Positions 1 through 9,760 of a stretch of 64,000 nt of DNA are shown piece by piece. Numbering within the stretch: the stretch's first letter is position 1; each line of letters opens with the position of its first letter. The stretch is from Gloeocapsopsis sp. IPPAS B-1203 (GTDB taxonomy: Bacteria > Cyanobacteriota > Cyanobacteriia > Cyanobacteriales > Chroococcidiopsidaceae), in the NCBI RefSeq assembly GCF_002749975.1, contig NZ_PEIG01000011.1, forward strand, positions 1 to 64,000. The letters are read 5' to 3'. Both the position numbers and the translations under genes were made by a program. The notes under the pieces were generated by a model. It was not told the origin of the DNA, searched no databases, and saw nothing but the letters and a program-made list of their open reading frames with translations.

Positions 1-163
1 CTGCTATAAATGCGATGATGAAGCAGGTTGTTGCTGCTAAGAGGGTTGGGATCATCAATACTCCAAACCAGCCTACGTATAGCCGATTATCTGTTGATGT
101 TACCCAGTTGCAAAACCGCTCCCACAACGATGCGCTTTCGCGTCTTTGTAGAGTTGTTGTCAT
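1..163 (-). CDS. psbA: Photosystem II D1 protein, 5' end (partial)
   Basis: The reverse strand from the ATG at 163 reads [17 protein letters not shown], then a stretch with [19 protein letters not shown], which is the unmistakable N-terminus of D1 up to the first transmembrane helix. D1 is the photosystem II reaction-centre subunit in the thylakoid membrane that binds the primary donor, pheophytin, QB and the Mn cluster. Only about 54 of roughly 360 residues lie in the window; the gene runs off the left edge. The frame is clean with no stops. It is transcribed away from the small gene at 446. A possible RpaB-type light-response element lies about 80 bases upstream of the start. Confidence 0.95.
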   Translation of the reverse strand, partial: MTTTLQRRESASLWERFCNWVTSTDNRLYVGWFGVLMIPTLLAATTCFIIAFIA

Positions 164-239
164 ATCTATGATTGCTTTTTGTAACTACAAGAGTTATCCG
201 AAGAATAATCAGACAGATTAACTTTGCCTGTACTCACAC

Positions 240-257
240 TTTACATTACTTTACCTA
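240..257. promoter_or_regulatory. Candidate HLR1 (RpaB-binding) element upstream of psbA
   Basis: TTTACATT, two bases, then TTTACCTA on the + strand. This fits the HLR1 pattern of two 8-base (G/T)TTACA(T/A)(T/A) direct repeats spaced by 2 bases, with one mismatch in the second copy. It sits 77-94 bases upstream of the psbA start. HLR1 sites bound by the response regulator RpaB are known at high-light-responsive cyanobacterial promoters, including psbA. I cannot place the -35/-10 with confidence. Confidence 0.5.
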
Positions 258-445
258 GATTAATCTATATCCAAAGAGTTAATTTGTTAAATATTAGGTA
301 AAACTTCAACTTATATATTGCTGGGACGCCTACTTGTAATCGAGAACTAAGACAACTGTTTCACAATCGAGTTGAGTACAACCCAAAACCTCAGCAAAAC
401 GGCGAATAACACTTTAAATTTAAGTTCAACTGGATACAAGCAAAA

Positions 446-676
446 ATGACATTTGAGAATCAAGGTAAGAAACAACAGCAGGATATAGACTTATTCTTTT
501 TTAGTCTTAGTCCTCAAGTTTTGTTACAAATTGGCACTGGACCAGTCTTATTAGCAATGTTAGGTCTGAGAGCCTATTCAGAATTAATAGAGTCTGTTGG
601 ACAATCTGCAGAGGAAATTTTGCGTGGCGATCGCCTGCCAATACTACCTTTTCCAGAACCGCAAAAAACACCATAA
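446..676 (+). CDS. Small conserved-looking cyanobacterial protein, function unknown
   Basis: A 76-residue protein with a central hydrophobic stretch (about residues 22-43, containing QVLLQIGTGPVLLAMLGL) and a polar, proline-rich tail. I recognise no domain. It lies between the divergent psbA and the co-directional ppc, with about 110 bases before ppc. It contains a HIP1-like GGCGATCGCC site, as neighbouring real genes do. No strong Shine-Dalgarno is visible. It could be a soluble peptide with an amphipathic helix or a peripheral membrane protein; nothing ties it to photosystem II beyond position. Confidence 0.55.
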   Translation: MTFENQGKKQQQDIDLFFFSLSPQVLLQIGTGPVLLAMLGLRAYSELIESVGQSAEEILRGDRLPILPFPEPQKTP

Positions 677-786
677 ATGAGTAAGCGCACAAGTTAATTC
701 CAAAGTTTGTTGCTTGTGCAACTACTTGAGGGGAATTTAACCCATAAAATTATTTATATTCCTGGCTTTAAAATTGAACAGACACT

Positions 787-3700
787 ATGAGTTCGCTCAT
801 CCACCTCTTTTCTGATGAGGCATTGACTGTGCCTTCGGCTTTAGATTTATTTCTCCGGCAACGCCTCCAACTGGTGGAGGACTTGTGGGAGTCTGTTCTG
901 CGACAAGATTGCGGTCAAGATTTGGTTAATCTTTTAAACCAGCTACGCGACCTTTGTTCGCCAGAAGGACAAGCAACAAACGACCAAGCAGCGGAAGTCA
1001 CTAAGTTAATTGCCCAGCTCGACCTAAACGAAGCAATTAGAGCAGCACGCGCTTTTGCATTATATTTTCAGCTGATTAACATTGTCGAGCAGCACTACGA
1101 ACAGCGACTACAACTTGCTCGCTCATCGCAGCACAATAGTAGTAACAGCAAACAAATTCTCAATTCAGTAGATGAGCAGTCGCTAGGACTGGAAAACACA
1201 ATCAATGGACAACCTGGTGCAGAAATGCTCGAAAAAAGCTGGCAAGCAATTCAGCCAGAAGAGCAAAAACATAGTACCTTCCATGCTTTGTTTCCTCATC
1301 TAAAAGAGCAAAATGTTCCACCCCAGCAAATCCAGCGCCTGATTAATCAACTAGATGTCAGGATGGTCTTTACTGCCCATCCAACTGAAATCGTGCGTCC
1401 AACAATTCGCGAAAAACAGCGGCGCATGGCGAAGTTGTTACAAAGGTTAGACCAGTTAGAGGAAAAGCAAGGATTCCTTAATAAAGCAACATCGTGGGAG
1501 GCTACCCAGCTACGCGAACAATTAACTGAGGAAATTCGTCTGTGGTGGAGAACAGATGAATTACATCAATTTAAACCCACAGTGTTAGACGAAGTAGAGT
1601 ATGCATTGCACTACTTTAAGGAAGTCTTATTTAATGAGATTCCGCAACTTCATCAGCGCTTTAAACACGCATTGTCAAGTTCTTTTCCCCGACTCGATGC
1701 ACCAAGCCATAATTTCTGTAAGTTTGGCTCTTGGGTAGGAGCAGATCGCGATGGCAATCCCTCTGTAACTTCTCAAGTGACATGGCAAACAGCATGCTAC
1801 CAGCGTCAAATGGTACTGGAAAAATATATTCAGTCAGTGAAGCATTTGATTGACTTACTAAGTTTATCGCTTCACTGGAGTGATGTCTTGCCAGAATTAC
1901 TCGAATCACTGGAACAAGATCAATCACAAATGAGTGAAGTTTATGAGGCGCTAGCGCTGCGTTACCGACAAGAGCCGTATCGTCTCAAGCTATCTTATTT
2001 GCTCAAGCGTTTAGAAAATACACGCGATCGCAACAGTCGCTTATATAACAGAGATTTACGCCAACGCGAAATTATCGAACCAGAAAGTGATTCACGAGGC
2101 ATATACCGCTATAGCGCTGATTTCTTGGCTGAATTACGTCTCATTCAACGAAATTTAGAAGCAACTGGCTTAAGCTGTCGCGAATTAGAAAACTTGATTT
2201 GTCAAGTGGAAATTTATGATTTTAACTTGGCACATCTCGACATTCGGCAAGAATCATCGCGCCATGCTGATGTATTGCATGAAATTCTACAGTATCTACA
2301 AATCACACCTCGCTCATACAAAGATCTATCAGAAGTAGAACGCGTTGAGTGGTTGGTTTCAGAATTACAAACTCGTCGCCCTTTAATTCCAGCGGAATTA
2401 CCTTTTACGCCTCAGACGACTGAGGTCATTGAAACATTTCGTGTTGTGCGATCGCTTCAGCAAGAGTTTGGTTCGGGCATCTGCCAAACATACATTATCA
2501 GCATGAGTCATGAAGTGAGTGACCTGCTAGAAGTGTTACTTCTCGCCAAAGAAGCAGGCTTGTACGATCCCGCAACAGGCACAAGTACGCTGCAAGTTGT
2601 GCCTTTGTTTGAAACTGTTGAAGATTTACTCAGAGCACCCAAGGTAATGCAACAATTGTTTGAATTGCCTTTATACCGCGCATTACTTGCCGGTGGATAT
2701 CAACAGCCATCAACAGAAGATAACACAACAGCACCACCGCCCCCTCCTTCAACATTGACACTCAATCTTCAAGAGGTGATGTTGGGGTATTCTGACAGTA
2801 ATAAAGATTCTGGATTTTTAAGCAGTAATTGGGAAATTCATAAAGCCCAAAAAGCATTGCAGCAAATTGCAGAAGAGTTTGGTTTGCAGTTGCGGATTTT
2901 CCACGGACGTGGTGGATCGGTTGGTCGTGGAGGTGGACCAGCTTATGAAGCAATTTTGGCACAGCCTGGACATAGCATCAACGGCAGAATTAAGATTACT
3001 GAGCAAGGAGAAGTTTTGGCGTCAAAATATTCTTTGCCAGAACTAGCGGTTTATAATCTAGAAACTATTACAACTGCAGTTGTCCAAGCAAGCTTATTAA
3101 GGACTGGATTCGATAATATTCAACCTTGGAACGAAATTATTGAAGAACTCGCAGCGCGATCGCGCAGTCACTATCGTGCTTTAATCTATGAGCAACCAGA
3201 CTTTATTGACTTTTTCCATCAAGTTACTCCCATAGATGAAATTAGCCAACTCCAGATTAGTTCTCGACCGGCTCGACGCCAAGGTGGAAAGAAAGATCTC
3301 AGTTCTTTACGTGCAATTCCTTGGGTATTTAGCTGGACACAAAGCCGTTTTCTTCTGCCAGCATGGTACGGTGTAGGCACTGCTTTACAAGAGTTTGTCA
3401 ACGAAGAACCAGAAGAACACATCAAGCTGCTGCGCTATTTCTACCTCAAATGGCCTTTCTTTAAAATGGCGATTTCTAAAGTTGAAATGACTTTAGCAAA
3501 AGTAGATATTCAAATGGCAAAGCACTATGTTCAGGAACTCTCACAACCTGAAGACTTAGCCCGCTTTGAAAGACTGTTTGAGCAAATTGCCAACGAATTT
3601 TACCTCACAAGAGACTTAGTTTCAACAATCACTGGTCACAAACGTCTTTTGGATGGCGATCCAATTTTGCAAAAGTCTGTTCAATTACGCAATGGAACAA

Positions 3701-3864
3701 TTGTACCTTTAGGCTTTTTGCAAGTTTCTTTGCTCAAGCGACTGCGTCAATGCACTAACACGACATCAGGGGTCATTCACTCGCGTTACAGTAAAGGTGA
3801 GTTGCTCCGTGGAGCGTTGCTTACAATTAATGGCATTGCTGCTGGCATGCGTAACACTGGTTGA
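787..3864 (+). CDS. ppc: Phosphoenolpyruvate carboxylase
   Basis: This enzyme adds bicarbonate to PEP to give oxaloacetate and phosphate, the main anaplerotic entry to the cyanobacterial TCA and amino-acid network. The 1025-residue length is typical of cyanobacterial PEPC. Visible signatures are [11 protein letters not shown] (catalytic His about residue 198), [29 protein letters not shown], the mobile-loop [14 protein letters not shown] (about 705-718), and the C-terminal [10 protein letters not shown]. An insert of about 40 polar residues near 115-150 follows the N-terminal helices, as in other cyanobacterial enzymes. The stop overlaps the start of the next gene (TGATG), so the two are probably co-transcribed. 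Confidence 0.98.
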   Translation: MSSLIHLFSDEALTVPSALDLFLRQRLQLVEDLWESVLRQDCGQDLVNLLNQLRDLCSPEGQATNDQAAEVTKLIAQLDLNEAIRAARAFALYFQLINIVEQHYEQRLQLARSSQHNSSNSKQILNSVDEQSLGLENTINGQPGAEMLEKSWQAIQPEEQKHSTFHALFPHLKEQNVPPQQIQRLINQLDVRMVFTAHPTEIVRPTIREKQRRMAKLLQRLDQLEEKQGFLNKATSWEATQLREQLTEEIRLWWRTDELHQFKPTVLDEVEYALHYFKEVLFNEIPQLHQRFKHALSSSFPRLDAPSHNFCKFGSWVGADRDGNPSVTSQVTWQTACYQRQMVLEKYIQSVKHLIDLLSLSLHWSDVLPELLESLEQDQSQMSEVYEALALRYRQEPYRLKLSYLLKRLENTRDRNSRLYNRDLRQREIIEPESDSRGIYRYSADFLAELRLIQRNLEATGLSCRELENLICQVEIYDFNLAHLDIRQESSRHADVLHEILQYLQITPRSYKDLSEVERVEWLVSELQTRRPLIPAELPFTPQTTEVIETFRVVRSLQQEFGSGICQTYIISMSHEVSDLLEVLLLAKEAGLYDPATGTSTLQVVPLFETVEDLLRAPKVMQQLFELPLYRALLAGGYQQPSTEDNTTAPPPPPSTLTLNLQEVMLGYSDSNKDSGFLSSNWEIHKAQKALQQIAEEFGLQLRIFHGRGGSVGRGGGPAYEAILAQPGHSINGRIKITEQGEVLASKYSLPELAVYNLETITTAVVQASLLRTGFDNIQPWNEIIEELAARSRSHYRALIYEQPDFIDFFHQVTPIDEISQLQISSRPARRQGGKKDLSSLRAIPWVFSWTQSRFLLPAWYGVGTALQEFVNEEPEEHIKLLRYFYLKWPFFKMAISKVEMTLAKVDIQMAKHYVQELSQPEDLARFERLFEQIANEFYLTRDLVSTITGHKRLLDGDPILQKSVQLRNGTIVPLGFLQVSLLKRLRQCTNTTSGVIHSRYSKGELLRGALLTINGIAAGMRNTG

Positions 3865-4439
3865 TGAAAGGATTGCGGCAAGTAAAACGAATTCTATTTT
3901 GTGCCTGTGTAGCATTAACAGTTGGAACTGTTAGTGCTTATGTTGGTAGTCGGATTAGCTTGAAAATTCAGCGTCAAAGATGCCAAGCTCAACCTTGGGG
4001 TTTGGAAACCGTATGTTATGCTTGGGCAGCACCAGGGGCTGTTTGGCAAGGTGGCACTACAGGATTGTACATAGGAACACTTTTAGGTGGAATCCTTGGT
4101 ATCTTAGGAATTGCCAAAATTAGTGAAAAGCAGCTCACTATTAAAAATGATAAAAATGAGTTGACCGAATTAGAGTCATTTGCTAACGAAATAGAATTAA
4201 ATGCTACTCAAAAGGCAGCATTAAAGCGATTTTTAATTCTAGTTATCCTTAAAATAGCTGCATGCGATCGTACTGATTCTGAAACTGAGGGCGTTACGCT
4301 ATCAGTAGAAGAATTGGAACAATTATTTGCGACTGCAGAGCACAAGCAACTACTAAAAAAGCAGTTGACCCAAGAGCAATTAAGTCAGTTATTGGCAGAA
4401 ATTAGCGCTTTTGCCCAAAACAGACAATTAAATCATTAG
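3864..4439 (+). CDS. Membrane protein of unknown function, translationally coupled to ppc
   Basis: About 191 residues. The ATG at 3864 shares a base with the ppc stop codon; a TTG three bases earlier is possible, but the ATG fits coupling better. Two hydrophobic segments are visible (about residues 8-27, and 60-80 with GLYIGTLLGGILGILGI), separated by a short Cys-containing loop. The remaining 110 residues are soluble and helical, with a TerB-like or EF-like acidic pattern that I cannot assign. It ends just before a palindromic hairpin. The close coupling suggests co-expression with PEPC, but I see no functional link. Confidence 0.7.
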   Translation: MKGLRQVKRILFCACVALTVGTVSAYVGSRISLKIQRQRCQAQPWGLETVCYAWAAPGAVWQGGTTGLYIGTLLGGILGILGIAKISEKQLTIKNDKNELTELESFANEIELNATQKAALKRFLILVILKIAACDRTDSETEGVTLSVEELEQLFATAEHKQLLKKQLTQEQLSQLLAEISAFAQNRQLNH

Positions 4440-4490
4440 TAAACTTCTTCTCAAACTACAAATAACTAATCAGAGCTAACTTTCAAATTA

Positions 4491-4522
4491 AGTCGAGTAA
4501 AGAGATTTCCAATTCACTCGAC
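4491..4522 (+). terminator. Hairpin downstream of the ppc operon
   Basis: Perfect 8-base arms AGTCGAGT / ACTCGACT with a 16-base loop, about 50 bases after the stop of the second gene. There is no clean U-run immediately after the stem, so it may be a weak terminator or an mRNA 3'-end stabiliser between convergent genes. Confidence 0.4.
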
Positions 4523-4580
4523 TGGACATTGAGTATTCTTATTTTTAAGATATAGCATCCCAATCGTAATATAAATCAAT

Positions 4581-4967
4581 TTACCCGTCTGCAGATGCTG
4601 TAGAGATTTGTAATTTTTCCCATGTTTTCCAAGTATTACTTTCTGTATCAAAACATCGCCAAGTAGCAAGGGAACTATCTTGATAGCAGATCAGAACACG
4701 CCTACTCGCGGGGTAACTTGAAGAAAAGTATTCCATAAACTGTTCTAAAGGAAAAGTTTTGCGACTCAGACGTTTGGCAACTGCTTGATTGGGACATTCT
4801 ATCAGCAATGCAGTTTTTCCACCAAGTTGAGTTAGAGAAAAAATACACATTCTTAAAATAGCTCTTAACCAACTTTCGGAATAATCGAAATACTCATCTA
4901 CTAGTCTGTTAGTCATTGCTTTTTGTAGAGAGCGGTCTTGTGGATCAGGAACGTAAAAATCAGTCAT
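4581..4967 (-). CDS. Conserved hypothetical protein (128 aa)
   Basis: A soluble alpha/beta-looking protein starting MTDFYVPDPQDRSLQ. It has a predicted helix with two Cys near residues 40-58, a central strand TALLIECPNQAVAKRLSR, then a strand RRVLICYQDSSLATWRCF. I recognise no catalytic motif or domain. It is convergent to the ppc operon and divergent from the gene at 5170, with about 200 bases between the starts for the two promoters. Its composition matches neighbouring genes, so a core cyanobacterial gene is likelier than a transferred one. Confidence 0.6.
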   Translation of the reverse strand: MTDFYVPDPQDRSLQKAMTNRLVDEYFDYSESWLRAILRMCIFSLTQLGGKTALLIECPNQAVAKRLSRKTFPLEQFMEYFSSSYPASRRVLICYQDSSLATWRCFDTESNTWKTWEKLQISTASADG

Positions 4968-5169
4968 GGAAAAACGAGGGTGAAAGTATGCATTTGGCTA
5001 GAGGTTAGATCAAAAGCTTTGATGGTGGCAAGTGTTTGTTTACTCAATTTTGTGAAAAATTCCATTAGAATTTGATTGCTACTGTACTTGCAGGTAACAA
5101 ATTAGGGTTTGCTGATCGCAGCAGTAGTTCATGGCAACGATCGCTCCTGATAAAATGCAACCGTAGAGT

Positions 5170-5484
5170 ATGACAGCAATCACCATGACTTCTCAAAATT
5201 CGATGAATCAAACTACAGGTGCAGATGCAGTTGATGTAGCCATTGCATCGGGAATTGACTTTGATGGAACTCCTATTCCTTCTGCAAAATTAGAACTCTA
5301 TCGCCAAGTTATGGCACTAGAAGCAGGTAGGCAGCGTAGTGGCGTTTCTAATACAATGCGATCGCGAATCGTGCGAATTGGTGCGAAGCATATTTCTCAG
5401 GTAGAACTTAATCAAATGCTAATTGATGCCGATTTTGCTCCGCTTAAAGACAAAGAAATTGCCTTTTACTACGGTGTAAAGTAG
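5170..5484 (+). CDS. Conserved hypothetical protein (104 aa)
   Basis: A small soluble protein. The first 20 residues are Thr/Asn/Gln-rich (MTAITMTSQNSMNQTTG) and look disordered, so an internal ATG (M6 or M12) could be the true start. The rest is mostly helical, with a basic MRSRIVRIGAKH segment and a compact C-terminus KDKEIAFYYGVK. I recognise no family. It has an in-frame HIP1 site (GCGATCGC) and normal codon use, and lies in the same direction as carA about 115 bases downstream. Confidence 0.6.
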   Translation: MTAITMTSQNSMNQTTGADAVDVAIASGIDFDGTPIPSAKLELYRQVMALEAGRQRSGVSNTMRSRIVRIGAKHISQVELNQMLIDADFAPLKDKEIAFYYGVK

Positions 5485-5603
5485 TTATTTAGGCGCTTAA
5501 ATTGAGGAAATGCGATCGCATTCTTACATAGCAATGCTCAGTTGTAGTTGACTCATGGCATAATTACCAGCAATAGCCCGTCAGCCTTGAATATTAATTG
5601 CTT

Positions 5604-6767
5604 ATGTCCCCATTTGACGCTAAACCAGCGCTACTTGTCCTTGCAGATGGAACTGTTTATCGTGGTTTTTCTTTCGGTGCTCCTGGAACCACAATAGGAG
5701 AAGTTGTTTTTAATACAGGGATGACAGGCTATCAAGAAGTCTTAACAGATCCAAGCTACTGCGGTCAAATTGTCATCTTTACTTATCCGGAACTCGGTAA
5801 CACTGGTGTCAATCCAGAAGATGAAGAATCCCATCGACCACAGATTCGAGGTGCTATAGCTCGTAATATCTGTGATAAGCCTAGTAATTGGCGCTCAACT
5901 GATAGCTTGCCAGATTATCTTAAGCAGCATAATATCCCAGGCATATATGGTATCGACACCCGCGCTCTTACTCGCAAAATTAGAGCTTTTGGTGCTATGA
6001 ACGGGGGCATTTCTGCTGAGATTCTGGATGAATCTGAGCTACTTGAGCAAGTTACAGCAGCCCCCAGTATGAAAGGGTTAAATCTTGTACGGGAAGTTAC
6101 AACTGCTAATGTTTACGAATGGTCTGATCCCACTACATCAATTTGGGAATTTAAGCCTGTTACTCAAGAAAATGCTACAGAACCTTTGACAGTAGTAGCG
6201 ATTGATTTTGGTGTCAAGCGAAATATCCTGCGTCGCTTGGCAAGTCACGGCTGTCGAATTGTTGTCGTTCCTGTAAATACTCCATCTGAAGAAATTTTGA
6301 AATACAACCCTGACGGGATTTTTCTATCCAATGGTCCTGGCGATCCCGCAGCAGTTATAGAAGGAATTGAAACAACAAAAGCACTGTTAGCAAGCCAAAA
6401 ACCGATGTTCGGTATTTGTATGGGGCATCAAATCTTAGGTCAAGCTCTCGGTGCAGAAACATTTAAACTTAAGTTTGGGCATCGCGGTCTTAATCAACCT
6501 GCTGGTCTTAAACAACGTGTAGAAATTACCAGTCAAAACCATAGTTTTGCGATCGACGCCAATTCATTACCTGCTGCGGATATCGAAGTCACGCATCTCA
6601 ACTTAAATGATTCTACCGTTGCTGGATTGCGACACAAGTCACTGCCTTTATTTTCAGTGCAGTATCACCCAGAAGCAAGTCCAGGTCCTCACGATGCTGA
6701 CTATCTATTTGAGCAGTTTGTCAAATTGATGCGCGAGGCGAAGCAGGAACGAGTGACTAGTGGCTAG
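5604..6767 (+). CDS. carA: Carbamoyl-phosphate synthase small (glutaminase) subunit
   Basis: This subunit releases ammonia from glutamine and channels it to CarB for carbamoyl phosphate, feeding arginine and pyrimidine synthesis. I chose the ATG at 5604 over the upstream TTG. The N-terminal half has the CarA signature ([15 protein letters not shown], then [19 protein letters not shown]). The C-terminal half is a class I amidotransferase with oxyanion SNGPGDP, nucleophile Cys272 in FGICMGHQ, and His355/Glu357 in [10 protein letters not shown]. Length (387 residues) is normal. carB is not next door, which is usual in cyanobacteria. It is followed by a repeat-rich spacer. Confidence 0.97.
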   Translation: MSPFDAKPALLVLADGTVYRGFSFGAPGTTIGEVVFNTGMTGYQEVLTDPSYCGQIVIFTYPELGNTGVNPEDEESHRPQIRGAIARNICDKPSNWRSTDSLPDYLKQHNIPGIYGIDTRALTRKIRAFGAMNGGISAEILDESELLEQVTAAPSMKGLNLVREVTTANVYEWSDPTTSIWEFKPVTQENATEPLTVVAIDFGVKRNILRRLASHGCRIVVVPVNTPSEEILKYNPDGIFLSNGPGDPAAVIEGIETTKALLASQKPMFGICMGHQILGQALGAETFKLKFGHRGLNQPAGLKQRVEITSQNHSFAIDANSLPAADIEVTHLNLNDSTVAGLRHKSLPLFSVQYHPEASPGPHDADYLFEQFVKLMREAKQERVTSG

Positions 6768-6774
6768 AGTGGGC

Positions 6775-6960
6775 GAGTAGGCGAGTGGGAGTGTGGGTAA
6801 TATAGTTTTGAGTTTTGGAAAGCGAAGAAAGGTGCCGGAGGCATTTATTAAAAGAATTTTGAACTTTGAGTTTTCATAACTCAACACTTCACGACTCTTT
6901 TAGTTTCCCGCCTACCCGCCTACACCACGACCCTCTGCCCTTCTGCTCTCCTACTCTCAA
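6775..6960. repeat. Low-complexity intergenic repeat with inverted arms
   Basis: The spacer holds GAGT/TTTTGAG-type heptad repeats and imperfect inverted arms (GTAGGCGAGTGGGAGTG on the left, CCCGCCTACCCGCCTACAC on the right). Similar words recur at about 10.66-10.74, 42.28-42.48, 57.83-57.90 and, inside a gene, at 62.02-62.10 kb. Confidence 0.6.
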
Positions 6961-7056
6961 TTTCTCCCTCATGGTAGTAGACAAGATCTCAAAAAAGATT
7001 TTATACTTGATCCTCAACTTTAAACATTTTAATTAAGGTTTAGATAGGAGGGTATT

Positions 7057-7419
7057 ATTGCTGAGCCACTAAATATTACGGTTAGTTTGAGAGGAACTCG
7101 CGAAGTGCGGGATAACTATCAATTATTCCGGTTCACGGGTCTATTAGATGCTTTTTCTGAGCCTACCTTTCGTAAAGTCATTGGTAAATGTATCGATGAA
7201 GGACCAAAAAACATCATTTTGGACCTCTCACAGATTGACTTCGTCGATAGTTCAGGTCTAGGCGCTCTAGTGCAACTGGCAAAACAGGCACAAAACGCCG
7301 AGGGCACTTCACAGATTGTTACCAATGCCCGCGTGACTCAAACAGTTAAGCTGGTTCGTCTAGAGCAATTTCTCTCCCTGCGACCTTCAGTGGAAGTAGC
7401 TCTAGGAAATATTAAATAG
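7057..7419 (+). CDS. STAS-domain anti-sigma factor antagonist, apparent AUU start
   Basis: A SpoIIAA/RsbV-like single STAS domain. The conserved phospho-acceptor loop is DLSQIDFVDSSGLGALVQL, the DSSG serine being the usual target of an anti-sigma kinase, so the likely role is partner-switching control of a sigma factor or another output. The frame opens after TAG 7045-7047 and contains no ATG or GTG before the conserved domain. A strong Shine-Dalgarno AGGAGGG (7046-7052) sits 4 bases before ATT 7057, giving IAEPLNITVSLRGTREVRD. The only other candidate, TTG 7087, has no ribosome site and would cut the first strand. About 120 residues. A terminator follows. Confidence 0.85.
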   Translation: MAEPLNITVSLRGTREVRDNYQLFRFTGLLDAFSEPTFRKVIGKCIDEGPKNIILDLSQIDFVDSSGLGALVQLAKQAQNAEGTSQIVTNARVTQTVKLVRLEQFLSLRPSVEVALGNIK

Positions 7420-7748
7420 TCATGACCTGGCAACAGAAAAGCTAACGCATAGCTATCCGGTTGTATTATCTGGGTAGCTTAATTTTTTAATATGACAGCT
7501 AATGACTACAAGGTTAGTTGAGTAAATTTTAAAAGCAAATAAGCAGTATGTAGCTTAACGACTGTGAAAGCTCTTAATACTTATTATTGAAGGCGATCGC
7601 TAGTAATAATTGCTCGCCTGAGTCTTGTAGAGGTTGGGGATCGAGGATAATAAAAGATTATTTAACATGAACTTGGCTGTGTTGCCAAACTGCTTGTCAC
7701 TTAATTTTTGTCTGATTGCTGATTCAGGTATCAAGGATAATCTAAATT
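7420..7748. other. Intergenic region between STAS gene and Mini-RNase III
   Basis: It holds the terminator at 7451-7488, one HIP1 octamer near 7595, and presumably the promoter of the next operon. I see no RNA gene or further ORF in it. Confidence 0.5.
7451..7488 (+). terminator. Rho-independent terminator after the STAS gene
   Basis: Ten-base stem AGCTATCCGG / CTGGGTAGCT (two G-U pairs), 9-base loop, followed by TAATTTTTT. It lies 30 bases after the stop codon of the STAS gene. Confidence 0.8.
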
Positions 7749-8225
7749 GTGAACCCAAAGGAGGAAGAGCTACTTGATGGCTCATCTATAATAGAAAGTA
7801 AATTAAATGTTAAATTAGGTCAACTGCTACCAGCCTTGGCGAACGAGTTATCGCAATTACAAGCAATTTCTCCTCAGGCTTTGGCGTATTTAGGAGATGC
7901 AGTTTATGAGCTTTATATTAGGAGTTATTACCTACTGCCACCCAAGCGCTCCCAAGCTTATCATCGTTTAGTAGTGGCACAAGTAAGAGCAGAAGCACAG
8001 GCATTACATTTGCGATCGCTGACTCCTTACCTGACTAGCACTGAATTAGATATAGTCCGTCGCGGTCGAAATGCTGCAACTAAACCTCCTAAGCGAGTGA
8101 ATCCGGAAATTTATCAACAGGCATCTAGTTTAGAAACTTTAGTCGGCTATCTGTATCTCACTAACTGTCAACGTCTCACTCAGTTATTACACAAACTGGA
8201 CTTTGAGCAGCAGAGCAATGAGTAA
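7749..8225 (+). CDS. mrnC: Mini-ribonuclease III (23S rRNA maturation)
   Basis: A 158-residue RNase III catalytic domain without a dsRNA-binding domain, the Mini-III architecture that trims 23S rRNA precursor ends. The signature is LAYLGDAVYELYIRSYYL near residues 45-62 (the acidic Asp-x-x-x-Glu site), with a second acidic cluster SLETLVGYLYL near the C-terminus. The GTG start at 7749 is preceded by AAGGA. It lies about 100 bases before an rRNA 2'-O-methyltransferase gene in the same direction, and both act on 23S rRNA, which supports a ribosome-maturation operon. Confidence 0.9.
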   Translation: MNPKEEELLDGSSIIESKLNVKLGQLLPALANELSQLQAISPQALAYLGDAVYELYIRSYYLLPPKRSQAYHRLVVAQVRAEAQALHLRSLTPYLTSTELDIVRRGRNAATKPPKRVNPEIYQQASSLETLVGYLYLTNCQRLTQLLHKLDFEQQSNE

Positions 8226-8323
8226 TGGAAGTTATCTCTCTATACTGAAATTGATTAAGACTGTCGGTTAAATTCAAATAATAGAGATGCCCAACAGAAC
8301 TTAACATTTTAACTATTACATAA

Positions 8324-9265
8324 ATGGCTAACAAACCACAGAAATTTAGATCTACGGGCGGAGCAAAGCGAAATAAGCCAGTAAAAATCAGGGGTAATGC
8401 AACCTCAAAACCTTTGCTCAAATCTCCAAAGCAGGTTGACGTTACACCGACAAGACCTGCTATTCGTAACGTTGATACAGAAGAGTCAACTTCAAAAGAA
8501 GACAACGACTTAATCTATGGACGTCATCCTGTCTTAGCTGCCCTAGAAAATCAAAGACAGCTTAACCGCATTTGGATTACCTCACGCCTGCGCTACGATT
8601 CCCGTTTTCATTCGTTAGTGACGCAAGCCAAAGAAAACGGTACGGTTATTGATGAAGTTGACTCTAGACGATTGGATCAAATTACTCATCATGCAAATCA
8701 TCAAGGAGTTGCTGCTCAAATTGCGCCTTATGCGTATAGCGATTTAAGCGAACTAATCGATAAAGCTAAAGCTAAAACTGAGGCACCTGTGGTCGTAGCA
8801 GTAGAAGGTATTACTGATCCCCACAATTTAGGAGCGATTATTCGGACGGCTGAGGCGATCGGGGCGCAGGGACTCGTCATACCTCAAAGACGAGCAGCAG
8901 GAATTACCTCTAGCGTTATGAAAGCAGCTGCTGGTGCTTTGGAAAACTTTCCTGTTGCTAGAGTCGTTAATTTCAGTCGGGCTTTAGAAGAACTTAAACA
9001 GGCTGGATTTTGGATTTATGGTACAGCCGCAACAGCAAGCCAACCACTTCATACAGTGCAATTTTCAGGGTCTATTGTTTTAGTTATTGGTGCTGAAGGA
9101 GAAGGTTTGAGTTTGTTGACACAACGCTGCTGTGATGTGTTGGTGTCGATTCCACTTTTGGGTAATACCCCAAGCTTGAATGCCTCAGTGGCAGCTGGAA
9201 TGGCTCTGTATGAAATTTACCGCCAACGATGGTTAAATATGCTTCATTTAGAAAAATTAAAATAA
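8324..9265 (+). CDS. rlmB: 23S rRNA (guanosine-2'-O-)-methyltransferase, TrmH/SpoU family
   Basis: A SPOUT-class methyltransferase of 313 residues. After a basic, disordered N-terminal tail (about 60 residues, Lys/Arg/Thr-rich) comes the substrate-binding domain ([13 protein letters not shown]). The knotted catalytic domain follows with motif 1 [20 protein letters not shown], motif 2 [12 protein letters not shown] and motif 3 [22 protein letters not shown]. It most likely makes Gm2251 in 23S rRNA, as RlmB does; a tRNA TrmH role is less likely because the N-terminal substrate-binding domain is present. Downstream of Mini-RNase III. Confidence 0.92.
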   Translation: MANKPQKFRSTGGAKRNKPVKIRGNATSKPLLKSPKQVDVTPTRPAIRNVDTEESTSKEDNDLIYGRHPVLAALENQRQLNRIWITSRLRYDSRFHSLVTQAKENGTVIDEVDSRRLDQITHHANHQGVAAQIAPYAYSDLSELIDKAKAKTEAPVVVAVEGITDPHNLGAIIRTAEAIGAQGLVIPQRRAAGITSSVMKAAAGALENFPVARVVNFSRALEELKQAGFWIYGTAATASQPLHTVQFSGSIVLVIGAEGEGLSLLTQRCCDVLVSIPLLGNTPSLNASVAAGMALYEIYRQRWLNMLHLEKLK

Positions 9266-9372
9266 GATAATTTGAAAAAAGAAGCGTAACAGAGTATAAC
9301 AAAGTGTGAAGTACTTAGAAGCAGTAGCAGACCGCGTCACATCTGTAACCAATTGACAAAACAGCAAAAACC

Positions 9373-9675
9373 ATGAAGACATTTTGGAATAGTTTTAAAG
9401 AAGTTTTAACTAATCTCTTTCATAGCTTAGGCTGGGCTTGGTGGGTAGAAATTGTTACACAGAATCCGCGCTGCACGTATTACTTTGGTCCTTTCTTGAG
9501 TGTTAAGGAAGCAAATGCTGCCAAAGCTGGGTATCTAGAGGATTTAGAACAAGAAGGCGCACAAGGGATCGTTGTAGCAGTCAAGCGCTGCAAACCTAAG
9601 AATTTGACAGTTGCTGATGACTTAGGAGATATGATTCAGCCTAAAGCCACACCAATTTTTAGCGGTCAGATGTAA
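9373..9675 (+). CDS. DUF1816 domain protein
   Basis: A 100-residue cyanobacterial protein whose core (WWVEIVTQNPRCTYYFGPF, then VKEANAAKAGYLEDLEQEGA) matches the DUF1816 pattern: a short alpha/beta fold with aromatic and Gly-Pro-Phe motifs. The function of the family is not known to me beyond its restriction to cyanobacteria. The start ATG 9373 is clear, and the protein has a short basic tail with KRCKPKNLT. It is about 100 bases after the rlmB gene and convergent with the next hydrolase. Confidence 0.8.
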   Translation: MKTFWNSFKEVLTNLFHSLGWAWWVEIVTQNPRCTYYFGPFLSVKEANAAKAGYLEDLEQEGAQGIVVAVKRCKPKNLTVADDLGDMIQPKATPIFSGQM

Positions 9676-9760
9676 AAAAGAGGGGAGAAATAGCAATTAG
9701 CTCACACACACTCCTACTCTACAAGGCTCCTGTACTCCCACACCAACCACGAGTTCCTAA

